A stretch of 7,295 nucleotides of DNA from an uncultured Oscillospiraceae bacterium (GTDB lineage Bacteria > Bacillota > Clostridia > Oscillospirales > Acutalibacteraceae): contig USQH01000069.1 of assembly GCA_900556765.1 (NCBI GenBank), positions 1 to 7,295 on the forward strand, read 5' to 3'. Positions 1 through 5,742 of the stretch are shown here, in pieces (the stretch's first letter is position 1; each line of letters begins with the position of its first letter). The notes under the pieces were generated by a model. The model did no database searches and had not been told where the DNA came from. It saw nothing but the letters and a program-made list of their open reading frames with translations. The translations under genes were made by a program, and so were the position numbers.

Positions 1-1268
1 ATGAATGGGCGTGTGAGGCTCGCCGTTATTACTTCGGCATCGTCGGTAAATACGGCGCACAGGTGCAGGCACTGCTCAAAAAAGCGTCGGCACTCGACAT
101 TCAGACGATCTGCCCGCTGCACGGTCCCGTGCTTACCGAAAATCTCGGTTATTATCTCGGCTTGTACAATACATGGTCGTCCTACGGCGTTGAAACCGAG
201 GGCATAGTTATAGCGTACACGTCGGTTTACGGCAATACGAAAAAAGCGGTCGAGCAGCTTGCCGATAAGCTGCGTTCGCGCGGCTGTCCGAAGGTAGTCG
301 TAAACGATCTTGCACGCTGTGATATGGCGGAGGCAGTCGAGGACGCGTTCCGTTATCCGAAGCTCGTTCTTGCCACGACAACCTATAACGCAGGCGTTTT
401 CCCGTTTATGCGTGATTTTATCGAGCATTTGACCGAACGCAGTTATCAAAACCGCGTTGTCGGACTTGTTGAAAACGGTTCATGGGCGCCCTTGGCGGCA
501 AAGACTATGAAGTCAATGCTTGAGGGAAGCAAAAATCTGACCTTCACCGATACAACCGTTTCGATCAGGTCTGCACTTGATGAACAATCGTCCGAACAAC
601 TCGACGCTCTTGCCGACGAGCTTTGTCGCGACTACATCGCTCAGAGCGGAGAAACGGCAAACAAAAATGATCTTTCCGCACTGTTCAATATCGGATACGG
701 ACTGTATGTGGTCACATCCAACGACGGCAAAAAGGACAACGGCCTGATCGTTAATACCGTCACTCAGGTGACCAATTCGCCGAACAGGATCGCCGTTACC
801 ATCAATAAGGAGAATTATTCGCACCACATTATCAAGCAGACGGGGATAATGAATATCAACTGCCTGTCGACTGACGCACCTTTTGAGGTGTTTGAATCGT
901 TTGGATTCAGAAGCGGCCGCACCGTCGATAAATTTGCCGATTACAAGCCGCTGCGCTCGGATAACGGACTGGCATTCCTGCCGCGGTATATTAACTCGTT
1001 TATGTCTCTTAAGGTAGAACAGTATGTCGATCTCGGCACACACGGTATGTTTATCTGCGGTATAACAGAGGCTCGCGTTATCTCATCGGCGGAGACGATG
1101 ACCTACACCTATTATCAGAACAATGTAAAGCCTAAACCCAAGACAGAGGGCAAAAAAGGCTATGTCTGCAAAATATGCGGCTATGTCTACGAGGGGGACG
1201 AGCTGCCTGAGGACTTTATTTGCCCGCTGTGTAAACACGGTGCCGCGGATTTTGAGCCTATTGAATAA
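1..1268 (+). CDS. Flavodiiron protein (A-type flavoprotein, FprA family) with fused flavin-reductase and rubredoxin domains; 5'-partial
   Basis: This is the C-terminal 421 residues of a flavodiiron oxygen/NO reductase, read in frame from base 3; the true start lies upstream. The fragment opens with the end of the metallo-beta-lactamase-like diiron domain, including CPLHGPV, whose His (fragment residue 40, codon 120-122) matches the last diiron ligand of the family. A flavodoxin domain follows (about 67-210; FMN phosphate loop TSVYGNT). Next is a flavin-reductase-like FMN-binding domain (about 222-370), then a short rubredoxin domain (385-421) with Cys389, 392, 407 and 410. Family members reduce O2 to water or NO to N2O in the cytoplasm of anaerobes. 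The fused flavin-reductase and rubredoxin domains suggest that electrons pass from NAD(P)H to the diiron site within one chain, but this route is inferred. An in-frame GTG at base 63 is internal, because homology continues upstream of it. A hairpin terminator follows the stop. Confidence 0.95.
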   Translation, partial: EWACEARRYYFGIVGKYGAQVQALLKKASALDIQTICPLHGPVLTENLGYYLGLYNTWSSYGVETEGIVIAYTSVYGNTKKAVEQLADKLRSRGCPKVVVNDLARCDMAEAVEDAFRYPKLVLATTTYNAGVFPFMRDFIEHLTERSYQNRVVGLVENGSWAPLAAKTMKSMLEGSKNLTFTDTTVSIRSALDEQSSEQLDALADELCRDYIAQSGETANKNDLSALFNIGYGLYVVTSNDGKKDNGLIVNTVTQVTNSPNRIAVTINKENYSHHIIKQTGIMNINCLSTDAPFEVFESFGFRSGRTVDKFADYKPLRSDNGLAFLPRYINSFMSLKVEQYVDLGTHGMFICGITEARVISSAETMTYTYYQNNVKPKPKTEGKKGYVCKICGYVYEGDELPEDFICPLCKHGAADFEPIE

Positions 1269-1290
1269 CATCAATAATCGGTGATGCGAT

Positions 1291-1325
1291 AAATCGGGGA
1301 TGACCGTTTGGTTGTCCCCGATTTT
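1291..1325 (+). terminator. Rho-independent terminator of the flavodiiron gene
   Basis: The arms 1292-1300 (AATCGGGGA) and 1315-1323 (TCCCCGATT) pair perfectly. The inner bases 1301-1305 and 1310-1314 extend the stem with two G-T wobbles around a GTTT loop. The T run is short (TTTT, 1322-1325) and partly inside the stem. It lies 23 nt past the flavodiiron stop and ahead of the bofA promoter. Confidence 0.75.
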
Positions 1326-1327
1326 AT

Positions 1328-1357
1328 GTATATTCCTTGCCTGCTTTGTCATATAAA
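1328..1357 (+). promoter_or_regulatory. Possible sigma-E-type promoter of bofA
   Basis: GTATATT (1328-1334) resembles the Bacillus sigma-E -35 consensus KMATATT with one mismatch. CATATAAA (1350-1357) matches CATACAAT at six of eight positions, and the spacer is 15 nt. bofA belongs to the mother-cell sigma-E regulon in B. subtilis, so the match makes biological sense. The predicted transcript would start around 1364, almost at the ribosome binding site, which gives a very short leader. A six-of-eight match can arise by chance in AT-rich DNA. Confidence 0.4.
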
Positions 1358-1381
1358 TTATCAAAAAGGAGGACAAGGATA

Positions 1382-1639
1382 ATGCTGCAATACGTATTTT
1401 ATGCCGGCGGAGCGGTTTGCGCTCTGGCGCTGATAATATTTGCGTTCAGGGGGAAACGCCCCTTTCGCACTATGATGGTGACTGCGTTGTGCGGACTGCT
1501 CGCTTTGGCGTTGGTCTGCATTTCGGGCATATTTACCGGAGTCACTCTGCCGGTAAATCCGTGGACGGTAATATGCTCGGCGCTCGGCGGATTGCCCGGA
1601 GTCGCGTCGCTGCTGATACTGCGTATAATATTTTCGTGA
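1382..1639 (+). CDS. bofA: BofA-family pro-sigma-K processing inhibitor
   Basis: An 85-residue hydrophobic protein. Its C-terminal half, with the TLPVNPWT segment followed by ALGGLPGVASLLIL (about 55-80), aligns by eye with the B. subtilis BofA ending around HVPINLVTT and LGIPGIAALVVI, and the length is right (BofA has 87). Hydrophobic stretches lie at about 4-22, 31-50 and 62-84, with a basic loop RGKRPFR between the first two. In Bacillus, BofA sits in the outer forespore membrane with SpoIVFA and holds the protease SpoIVFB inactive until the forespore signals sigma-K activation. The start at ATG 1382 is chosen because AAAGGAGG (1365-1372) lies 9 nt upstream; an open extension to 1337 is ignored. 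A sigma-E-like promoter precedes the gene and a bidirectional terminator follows it. Many Clostridia carry BofA without SpoIVFA/B, so the exact role here is uncertain. Confidence 0.85.
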   Translation: MLQYVFYAGGAVCALALIIFAFRGKRPFRTMMVTALCGLLALALVCISGIFTGVTLPVNPWTVICSALGGLPGVASLLILRIIFS

Positions 1640-1655
1640 ATTACCCGAATAATAT

Positions 1656-1704
1656 AAAAATGCGCCCTGCAAAGTCTTTTCTGACTCTGCGGAGCGCATT
1701 TTTT
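1656..1704. terminator. Bidirectional terminator between bofA and the convergent peptidase gene
   Basis: A long imperfect hairpin. The outer arms AAAATGCGC and GCGCATTTT pair, and the inner segments CCTGCA and AGTC pair with GACT and TGCGG around a TTTTCT loop. It is followed on the plus strand by six T (1699-1704) and on the minus strand by the complement of A1656-1660. The stop codon of the minus-strand peptidase (1703-1705) sits inside the A/T tract, so the structure directly abuts that gene and can end both convergent transcripts. Confidence 0.85.
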
Positions 1705-2155
1705 ACTTGTTAATGATTTTTCTCTTTATTTTACCGAGATCGGCTTTTAGGTGACGCAGCGGTCGGGTGTAGAACGCCTTTTTCGCGTGGCGGTAAAACT
1801 GTTTTGAACCGGCGTCAACTATCGTTCCGTCGTGAACATAACGCGTCAAAACCGCGACCACCATGTCGGGCGTTATTCCGTGCTCGGCGTATGGCTCATT
1901 GTCGCCGCAGAGAATGTATCCTTTCTCGTCTTTTCCCAGTACACGGTGCAGAACGTACTGGCCGTTTTTGCGGTGAAACAGGATAATATCATACTTTTCG
2001 ATATTGCCGTCCGATTTTGCGATTGTGACAGGGTCGCGGCCGCCCACTATGGTCGGCCGCATACTGACGCCGTTCGGCATGAATGAAAAGGTCTCGCCGT
2101 TTGCAAATTTCTCCTGAATCAGCGGCATTAACGCGGCAAGAGTGGTCTTTTGCAT
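1703..2155 (-). CDS. S24/S26-family peptidase, signal-peptidase-like, without membrane anchor
   Basis: A 150-residue protein with the signal-peptidase core. The motif GVSMRPTI (29-36) holds the presumed nucleophile Ser31. VLHRVLG (68-74) places His70 where the SipW/Sec11-type enzymes have a catalytic His rather than the bacterial Lys. A GDNEPYAE segment (84-91) matches the conserved GDN box. Unlike SipW or LepB it has no hydrophobic segment at either end. The N-terminus (MQKTTLAALMPLIQEKF) looks like a soluble amphipathic helix, and the last 30 residues are strongly basic. The start codon lies 2 nt past the stop of the kinase-like gene, with GGGAG 8 nt before it, so the two are co-transcribed and probably coupled. 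The family call is firm; the substrate is unknown. Secretory signal peptide cleavage seems unlikely without an anchor. Confidence 0.85.
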   Translation of the reverse strand: MQKTTLAALMPLIQEKFANGETFSFMPNGVSMRPTIVGGRDPVTIAKSDGNIEKYDIILFHRKNGQYVLHRVLGKDEKGYILCGDNEPYAEHGITPDMVVAVLTRYVHDGTIVDAGSKQFYRHAKKAFYTRPLRHLKADLGKIKRKIINK

Positions 2156-2157
2156 GG

Positions 2158-2874
2158 CTATATCTCCCTTTCGCCGCTCATAACGTCATGAGCAAGCTGT
2201 GCCGCATCGGTTGAAATGTTGCAGCCGAGTCTGTATATCGGAGTCAGCTCAATAATTTTTTCGATTATATGAAGCGATTTTTGCAGATAATCCTCGTTAG
2301 CTGAGTGAATGGTCTGATTCATAATATTCGGCAGTGCGTTGTGAACGCCCATTCTCTCAATGAAATTGTTTTCACTGCGCTCGATAAAGCATATTGCCTT
2401 CAGCGGAACGACCTTGTTCACATTAAGATCGGATTTTCCCGAAAAGGGTGTGCCGCAGGCATATGCCGCACCGTCGATAATGCGTATGGCGGGCTTGTCA
2501 TCGTTAAGTATGTATGCACGGTCGGTGCCGAACAGCTTCAGCCAAAGCTGGGTGTGTGTCGATTTGCCGGTTCCGCTGCGTGCAGAGAAGAGATATGCAA
2601 CGCCGTCCATAACAATAGCGGAGGCGTGGAGCATAACGGCGTCGTGCTCAACTATCTGATGATAAAACTGCTTTGCCGCCAGCATATATTCACAGTCGTC
2701 CGCTGTCAGATGGGGATTGCCGTCCTGCAAGCCGAGCGATTCGTTTTTCGGCACATTTATTTTCAAATCCGGCTCGCCGTCCCAGTCGGCAAGATAACGC
2801 GGCATATTGGTTTTCATGCGCTTAAAATGATAATCTGCCTCAACCTTTAATCCAGCAATGCTGTATTTTTCCAT
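2158..2874 (-). CDS. HPr kinase/PEP carboxykinase-fold ATP-binding protein (HprK-related kinase)
   Basis: A 238-residue soluble protein. LHASAIVMDG (82-91) leads into a P-loop, SARSGTGKSTH (97-107), with Lys104 and Ser105. LNDDKPAI (123-130) supplies the acidic Asp125-Asp126 pair seen after the P-loop in HPr kinases. It is not a true HPr kinase/phosphorylase: those run to about 310 residues with an N-terminal domain absent here. Relatives of this small form act on other substrates, for example kinases that phosphorylate lasso peptide precursors, and they often sit beside S24/S26 peptidases or PqqD-like proteins. GAGGTG 5 nt before ATG 2874 fixes the start. A good vegetative promoter lies upstream and the peptidase gene follows after 2 nt. 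The ATPase fold is well supported; the phosphoacceptor is unknown. Confidence 0.8.
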   Translation of the reverse strand: MEKYSIAGLKVEADYHFKRMKTNMPRYLADWDGEPDLKINVPKNESLGLQDGNPHLTADDCEYMLAAKQFYHQIVEHDAVMLHASAIVMDGVAYLFSARSGTGKSTHTQLWLKLFGTDRAYILNDDKPAIRIIDGAAYACGTPFSGKSDLNVNKVVPLKAICFIERSENNFIERMGVHNALPNIMNQTIHSANEDYLQKSLHIIEKIIELTPIYRLGCNISTDAAQLAHDVMSGEREI

Positions 2875-2889
2875 TTCAACACCTCGTTG

Positions 2890-2918
2890 TGAACTAATAG
2901 GTATAATATAACATAATT
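2890..2918 (+). promoter_or_regulatory. Weak forespore-type (sigma-F/G-like) promoter candidate for pdaB
   Basis: TGAACT (2890-2895) and CATAATT (2912-2918), spaced by 16 nt, partly match the sigma-G pattern TGMATA / CATAMTA. The position would give a leader of about 45 nt to GTG 2969. It overlaps the divergent sigma-A promoter on the other strand. The match is imperfect and the region is AT-rich, so this is only a candidate; I found no convincing sigma-A promoter for pdaB. Confidence 0.2.
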
Positions 2919-2933
2919 CGGTTGATTTGTCAC
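2905..2933 (-). promoter_or_regulatory. Sigma-A-type promoter of the kinase-peptidase operon
   Basis: On the minus strand, GTGACA (2933-2928; 5/6 of TTGACA) and TATATT (2910-2905; 5/6 of TATAAT) are separated by exactly 17 nt. Transcription would start near 2898, giving a leader of about 24 nt to ATG 2874. This suggests vegetative rather than sporulation-specific expression of the operon. Confidence 0.65.
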
Positions 2934-2968
2934 TATATTTTTATTACAGATGTACGAGGAGGATGAAT

Positions 2969-3721
2969 GTGAAATACCTGATACTAACCAAACGGCAGTT
3001 GACCGTGTCGGCGGCGATACTGTTGGTTGCCGTTACCGTTGCGCTGACAGCGTCGGTTATGATGAGTGCGTCCCGCCGCAAAAAGCTGCCGATCTATTCG
3101 GTTGAACGCTCGGATAAATGCATTTCGCTTACATTTGACGCGGCATGGAGCGCCGATGATACCGATGAAATAATATCTCTGCTCGGCAAATACAACGCAA
3201 AAGCTACATTCTTTTGCGTCGGAACATGGGTGGACGCCAATCCGGATGCCGTAAAAAAACTGCACGACGCCGGACATGAGATAATGAATCATTCGGATAA
3301 GCATCCTCATGTGACAGATATAAGTGAGGCGCGGTTTATCGAGGATCTGCGAGCCTGCAATGATAAAATAAAGGCGATAACGGGGGAGGAGCCCACACTT
3401 TACCGCGGCCCGTACGGAGAGTACAGTGATATGACTATATCTACCGCGGAGTCACTCGGAATGCAGTATATTCAGTGGTCAGCGGATACGGTCGATTGGA
3501 AAAAGGAAAATACTACCGAAAAGCAGGTTGAAAACGTAATGAAAAATATATCCTCCGGCGGCATAATACTTATGCATAACGGAACCGAGCATACGACCGA
3601 GACGCTGGCGGCATTGCTGGAAAGGTTGACAGCCGACGGTTACAAATTCGTACCCGTTACCAAGCTGATATATCCGCTCGGCAGCGAGATTGACGCCAAC
3701 GGAATGCAGAAAAAGAAATAA
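2969..3721 (+). CDS. pdaB: PdaB-like sporulation polysaccharide deacetylase (NodB/CE4 family)
   Basis: A 250-residue protein with a short cytoplasmic N-terminus, one membrane anchor (about 12-32) and an exported NodB domain. Visible CE4 motifs: TFDAAW (55-60, Asp57 the likely base), the zinc motif HSDKH (His108, His112), YRGPYG (145-150), DTVDW (173-177) and IILMH (199-203). The TFDxxW form in place of TFDDG, and the motif spacing, fit the PdaB sporulation subfamily, which acts on peptidoglycan and is needed for stable spores in B. subtilis. The second Asp of TFDDG, a metal ligand in classical CE4 enzymes, is Ala here, as is usual in this subfamily, so catalysis cannot be assumed. GTG 2969 is preferred as start: AGGAGG (2957-2962) lies 6 nt before it but directly touches the in-frame ATG 2963. 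It is monocistronic, ending at a bidirectional terminator. Confidence 0.85.
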   Translation: MKYLILTKRQLTVSAAILLVAVTVALTASVMMSASRRKKLPIYSVERSDKCISLTFDAAWSADDTDEIISLLGKYNAKATFFCVGTWVDANPDAVKKLHDAGHEIMNHSDKHPHVTDISEARFIEDLRACNDKIKAITGEEPTLYRGPYGEYSDMTISTAESLGMQYIQWSADTVDWKKENTTEKQVENVMKNISSGGIILMHNGTEHTTETLAALLERLTADGYKFVPVTKLIYPLGSEIDANGMQKKK

Positions 3722-3764
3722 CATTTTATAATATACGTTGTGACAGTTGATGAAAGCGACCGAC

Positions 3765-3804
3765 AAAAAAGGAATGAGTGATTATAAATCGCTCATTCCT
3801 TTTT
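3765..3804. terminator. Bidirectional terminator between pdaB and the convergent membrane-protein gene
   Basis: A near-perfect stem of 18 pairs: 3766-3783 pairs with 3787-3804, with one T-G wobble at 3779/3791 and a tiny ATA loop. It is flanked by A6 (3765-3770) and T5 (3800-3804), so it works on both strands. It lies 43 nt after the pdaB stop and 14 nt after the stop of the minus-strand gene. Confidence 0.9.
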
Positions 3805-3818
3805 ATAGTGCAGTTGTA

Positions 3819-4727
3819 TCAGCCGCTTATCGTAAAGCTGTAAAAAATGTCATCGGAACGTGTTCCGCCCTGAAACTTTGCCGTGACCGCAAAACCGTCA
3901 AAGCTGTCCGGCGCGTCTCCCGACATATCAAACTTGTACCGCGACATCTTGTCTACGAATGCATTACCGTCCTGTGTCAGCGATATGTTTATGCGACCGT
4001 CGGATTCGCTCACCGAAGGCTTTTGGTAGGAGTTGTTGGCAACATCCATTACCGTGTTTTTGAGCATTTCTCTATCTATATCACTCAGCTTTTTGTCCGG
4101 CGTCAGCGAAAGCTTATAGCCTGCCTGTTTCATTGTTCCGCCGCCGAGAGTAACGGTGAACGATGTGATCTGCATTGTGTATTTCGACTTGTCGTATTTC
4201 ATGTAATTGATACTGCCGCTTGCCGCGTCGTAAATGAGAGTGTAGCGAGTAATATCATTCATTTTAATCGTTGCTGTTTCCTGATCGAGCGCGGCGTCAA
4301 AGCCGAATAATGCGACGTCAAGTGTCTTTATGTTCTCGTTTGTGGAGTAAAAGCACTGAGCTGCGGCCATGTAACCTCCGCCGTACAGTATATACGGTTT
4401 TTCCTCATCGTAGACGCTCGCATCCATGTCAAAAAGCTTTGACGCCGTCGGATATTGCTTTGAAAATCCGTTGTCCATTTCAAACTCGTTTGTCGGCACG
4501 ATCATAGCCTTGTAAAGCTCTGAAAACTCGTTTTGGTCCGAAATATTTTCGGCAAATGTATGAACCTGAGTAGTGGTGCTGTCAAAGTAATATTTTTTGC
4601 CGTAGTTGTTCGGCAGCATCATTAGGATAATTCCAAATATAAACAGCGCTATTATTACCGCAAGAGAAATATTCGACTGTATTCTGCGTTTACGGTCTTT
4701 TTTTGGCTCATACGGATCAAAATGCAT
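3819..4727 (-). CDS. Unrecognised single-pass membrane protein with large extracytoplasmic domain
   Basis: I do not recognise this 302-residue protein. It has a charged cytoplasmic N-terminus (EPKKDRKRR, 7-15), one strongly hydrophobic segment (about 18-38), and then some 260 polar residues that should lie outside the cell by the positive-inside rule. The exported part is rich in Thr, Ser, Tyr and Asp and alternates beta-like stretches (for example SKYTMQITSFTVTLGGGTM and GRINISLTQDGNAF), which suggests a beta-rich fold. It has one Cys and no sorting signal or catalytic motif that I can name. Its ATG lies 6 nt past the rsmA stop, and its AAGGAG site (4742-4737) overlaps the end of rsmA, so translation is probably coupled to rsmA. 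Function is unknown; the rsmA linkage need not mean a ribosomal role. Confidence 0.85.
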   Translation of the reverse strand: MHFDPYEPKKDRKRRIQSNISLAVIIALFIFGIILMMLPNNYGKKYYFDSTTTQVHTFAENISDQNEFSELYKAMIVPTNEFEMDNGFSKQYPTASKLFDMDASVYDEEKPYILYGGGYMAAAQCFYSTNENIKTLDVALFGFDAALDQETATIKMNDITRYTLIYDAASGSINYMKYDKSKYTMQITSFTVTLGGGTMKQAGYKLSLTPDKKLSDIDREMLKNTVMDVANNSYQKPSVSESDGRINISLTQDGNAFVDKMSRYKFDMSGDAPDSFDGFAVTAKFQGGTRSDDIFYSFTISG

Positions 4728-4733
4728 ATTCGT

Positions 4734-5585
4734 TCACTCCTTTATTATCGCTTTTGCAAGCTCTGCAAACTGCTCCATTGTAAGCTGTTCGCCGCGTGCG
4801 TCTCGGTTGACCGAACAGCTGTCCAGCAGTTCGTATACAGCGGCCTTGTCAAGCTTTAACCCCGCAGACAGGCAATTCGCAAGTGTTTTTCTGCGCATGG
4901 AAAATGCGGCTTTTATGACCTTAAAAAACGCGTCGCGGTCAACATCGACCGTCGGGTGGTCGGTTATGTCAAGCTTAATTACCGCGCTGTCAACCTTGGG
5001 CGGCGGCATGAATGATGTGCGGTCAACTCCGAACAGCACTCTCGGCGCACAGTAGTAGCGCACAGCGGCGGTAACTGCACCGCACTCGCGTGTGCCCATT
5101 TCGGCGCAAAGCCGCTCCGCTGCTTCCTTTTGAACCATTACTGTAATGCTTTTAAGTCCCTTTTGCCGCTCCAACAGCGACATTATGATGGGTGAGGTTA
5201 TGTAGTACGGCAGGTTGGCGCATACCGCCACATCCATGCCTTTGAATTTTTCTTCAATAAGCGCGGCAAGGTCGATTTTCATTATATCGCCGAATACGAC
5301 TTCGGCGTTGCCGTAAGGCTCCAGAGTTTCTTTCAGTACCGGTTCGAGCTTTTTGTCAATCTCGACGGCGACAACTTTTTTTGCCCGCTTTGCAAGCTCT
5401 GCGGTAAGCACGCCAGCGCCCGGCCCGATTTCGATTATTCCGTCGGCGTCGGCGCACGCCTCGTCGGCCATGGCAGGGCAGACGGTCGGATCGATCAAAA
5501 AATTTTGTCCGAGCGACTTTTTGAGGTTGAAGCCGTTGCGCTCCAGTACCGAACGTAGTGTGTTGTAGTTTGAAAGGTCGGGCAT
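4734..5585 (-). CDS. rsmA: 16S rRNA (adenine-N6,N6) dimethyltransferase RsmA/KsgA
   Basis: A 283-residue SAM-dependent methyltransferase that dimethylates the two adjacent adenines in helix 45 near the 3' end of 16S rRNA (A1518/A1519 in E. coli) late in small-subunit assembly. The family signatures run in order: KKSLGQNFLID (22-32), SAM-binding motif I EIGPGAGVLT (52-61), acidic ribose contact VEID (74-77), catalytic motif IV NLPYYI (124-129), the FMPPPKVDSAV segment (192-202) and the C-terminal AAFSMRRKTL (226-235). The length is normal. The start at ATG 5585 is chosen because AAGGAG lies 6 nt before it and homology begins there. An in-frame extension to 5684 runs through the promoter and is rejected. 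An extended -10 promoter precedes the gene, and a membrane-protein gene follows in the same operon. Confidence 0.97.
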   Translation of the reverse strand: MPDLSNYNTLRSVLERNGFNLKKSLGQNFLIDPTVCPAMADEACADADGIIEIGPGAGVLTAELAKRAKKVVAVEIDKKLEPVLKETLEPYGNAEVVFGDIMKIDLAALIEEKFKGMDVAVCANLPYYITSPIIMSLLERQKGLKSITVMVQKEAAERLCAEMGTRECGAVTAAVRYYCAPRVLFGVDRTSFMPPPKVDSAVIKLDITDHPTVDVDRDAFFKVIKAAFSMRRKTLANCLSAGLKLDKAAVYELLDSCSVNRDARGEQLTMEQFAELAKAIIKE

Positions 5586-5618
5586 AATATGCTCCTTTTC
5601 GGTCAAATGATTCATACT

Positions 5619-5646
5619 ATTATACCATAGTTTTTCGCAAAGACAA
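5619..5646 (-). promoter_or_regulatory. Sigma-A-type promoter of the rsmA operon
   Basis: On the minus strand, TTGTCT (5646-5641) and a perfect TATAAT (5624-5619) are separated by 16 nt, and a TGG just before the -10 makes it an extended -10. The leader to ATG 5585 would be about 27 nt. The -35 is weak (4/6), which the extended -10 may offset. Confidence 0.7.
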
Positions 5647-5677
5647 ATATTATATATAAATAAATCGTAAATTTCAG

Positions 5678-5706
5678 GTGACAAACGGTTTTGTTTATGG
5701 TATAAT
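5678..5706 (+). promoter_or_regulatory. Sigma-A-type promoter of the 246-residue protein gene
   Basis: GTGACA (5678-5683) and a perfect TATAAT (5701-5706) have a 17-nt spacer, and TGG precedes the -10 (extended -10). This should be a strong vegetative promoter. Transcription would start near 5713, about 30 nt before the preferred start codon. Confidence 0.8.
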
Positions 5707-5742
5707 ACGATAAATTCGTATTGCTAACGGAGGATCATGTAC

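Noticed and set aside
513..1043. Long antisense open frame inside the flavodiiron gene
   Set aside because: No ribosome binding site or recognisable domain; it mirrors a well-supported gene on the other strand.
63..1268. GTG at 63 as the start of the flavodiiron gene
   Set aside because: The frame stays open to base 3 and the upstream residues (EARRYYFGIVGKYGAQVQ) continue the family homology, so the gene begins outside the window.
2305..2850. Plus-strand open frame of 181 residues opposite the kinase gene
   Set aside because: The minus-strand frame has the P-loop, promoter and ribosome binding site; this one has a Cys/His/Val-rich composition typical of an antisense shadow.
2875..2968. Small precursor-peptide gene beside the kinase-peptidase operon
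   Set aside because: The 94-nt gap is filled by promoters and ribosome binding sites and has no credible short ORF; the operon has no gap between its genes either.
3747..4310. Plus-strand open frame of 187 residues after pdaB
   Set aside because: It would read through the bidirectional terminator at 3765-3804, has no ribosome binding site and is antisense to the membrane-protein gene.
4606..5055. Plus-strand open frame opposite rsmA and its downstream gene
   Set aside because: It crosses the boundary of two real minus-strand genes and has a Ser-rich shadow composition.
5586..5684. N-terminal extension of RsmA by 33 residues
   Set aside because: It spans the rsmA promoter -10 and ribosome binding site and precedes the point where family homology begins.
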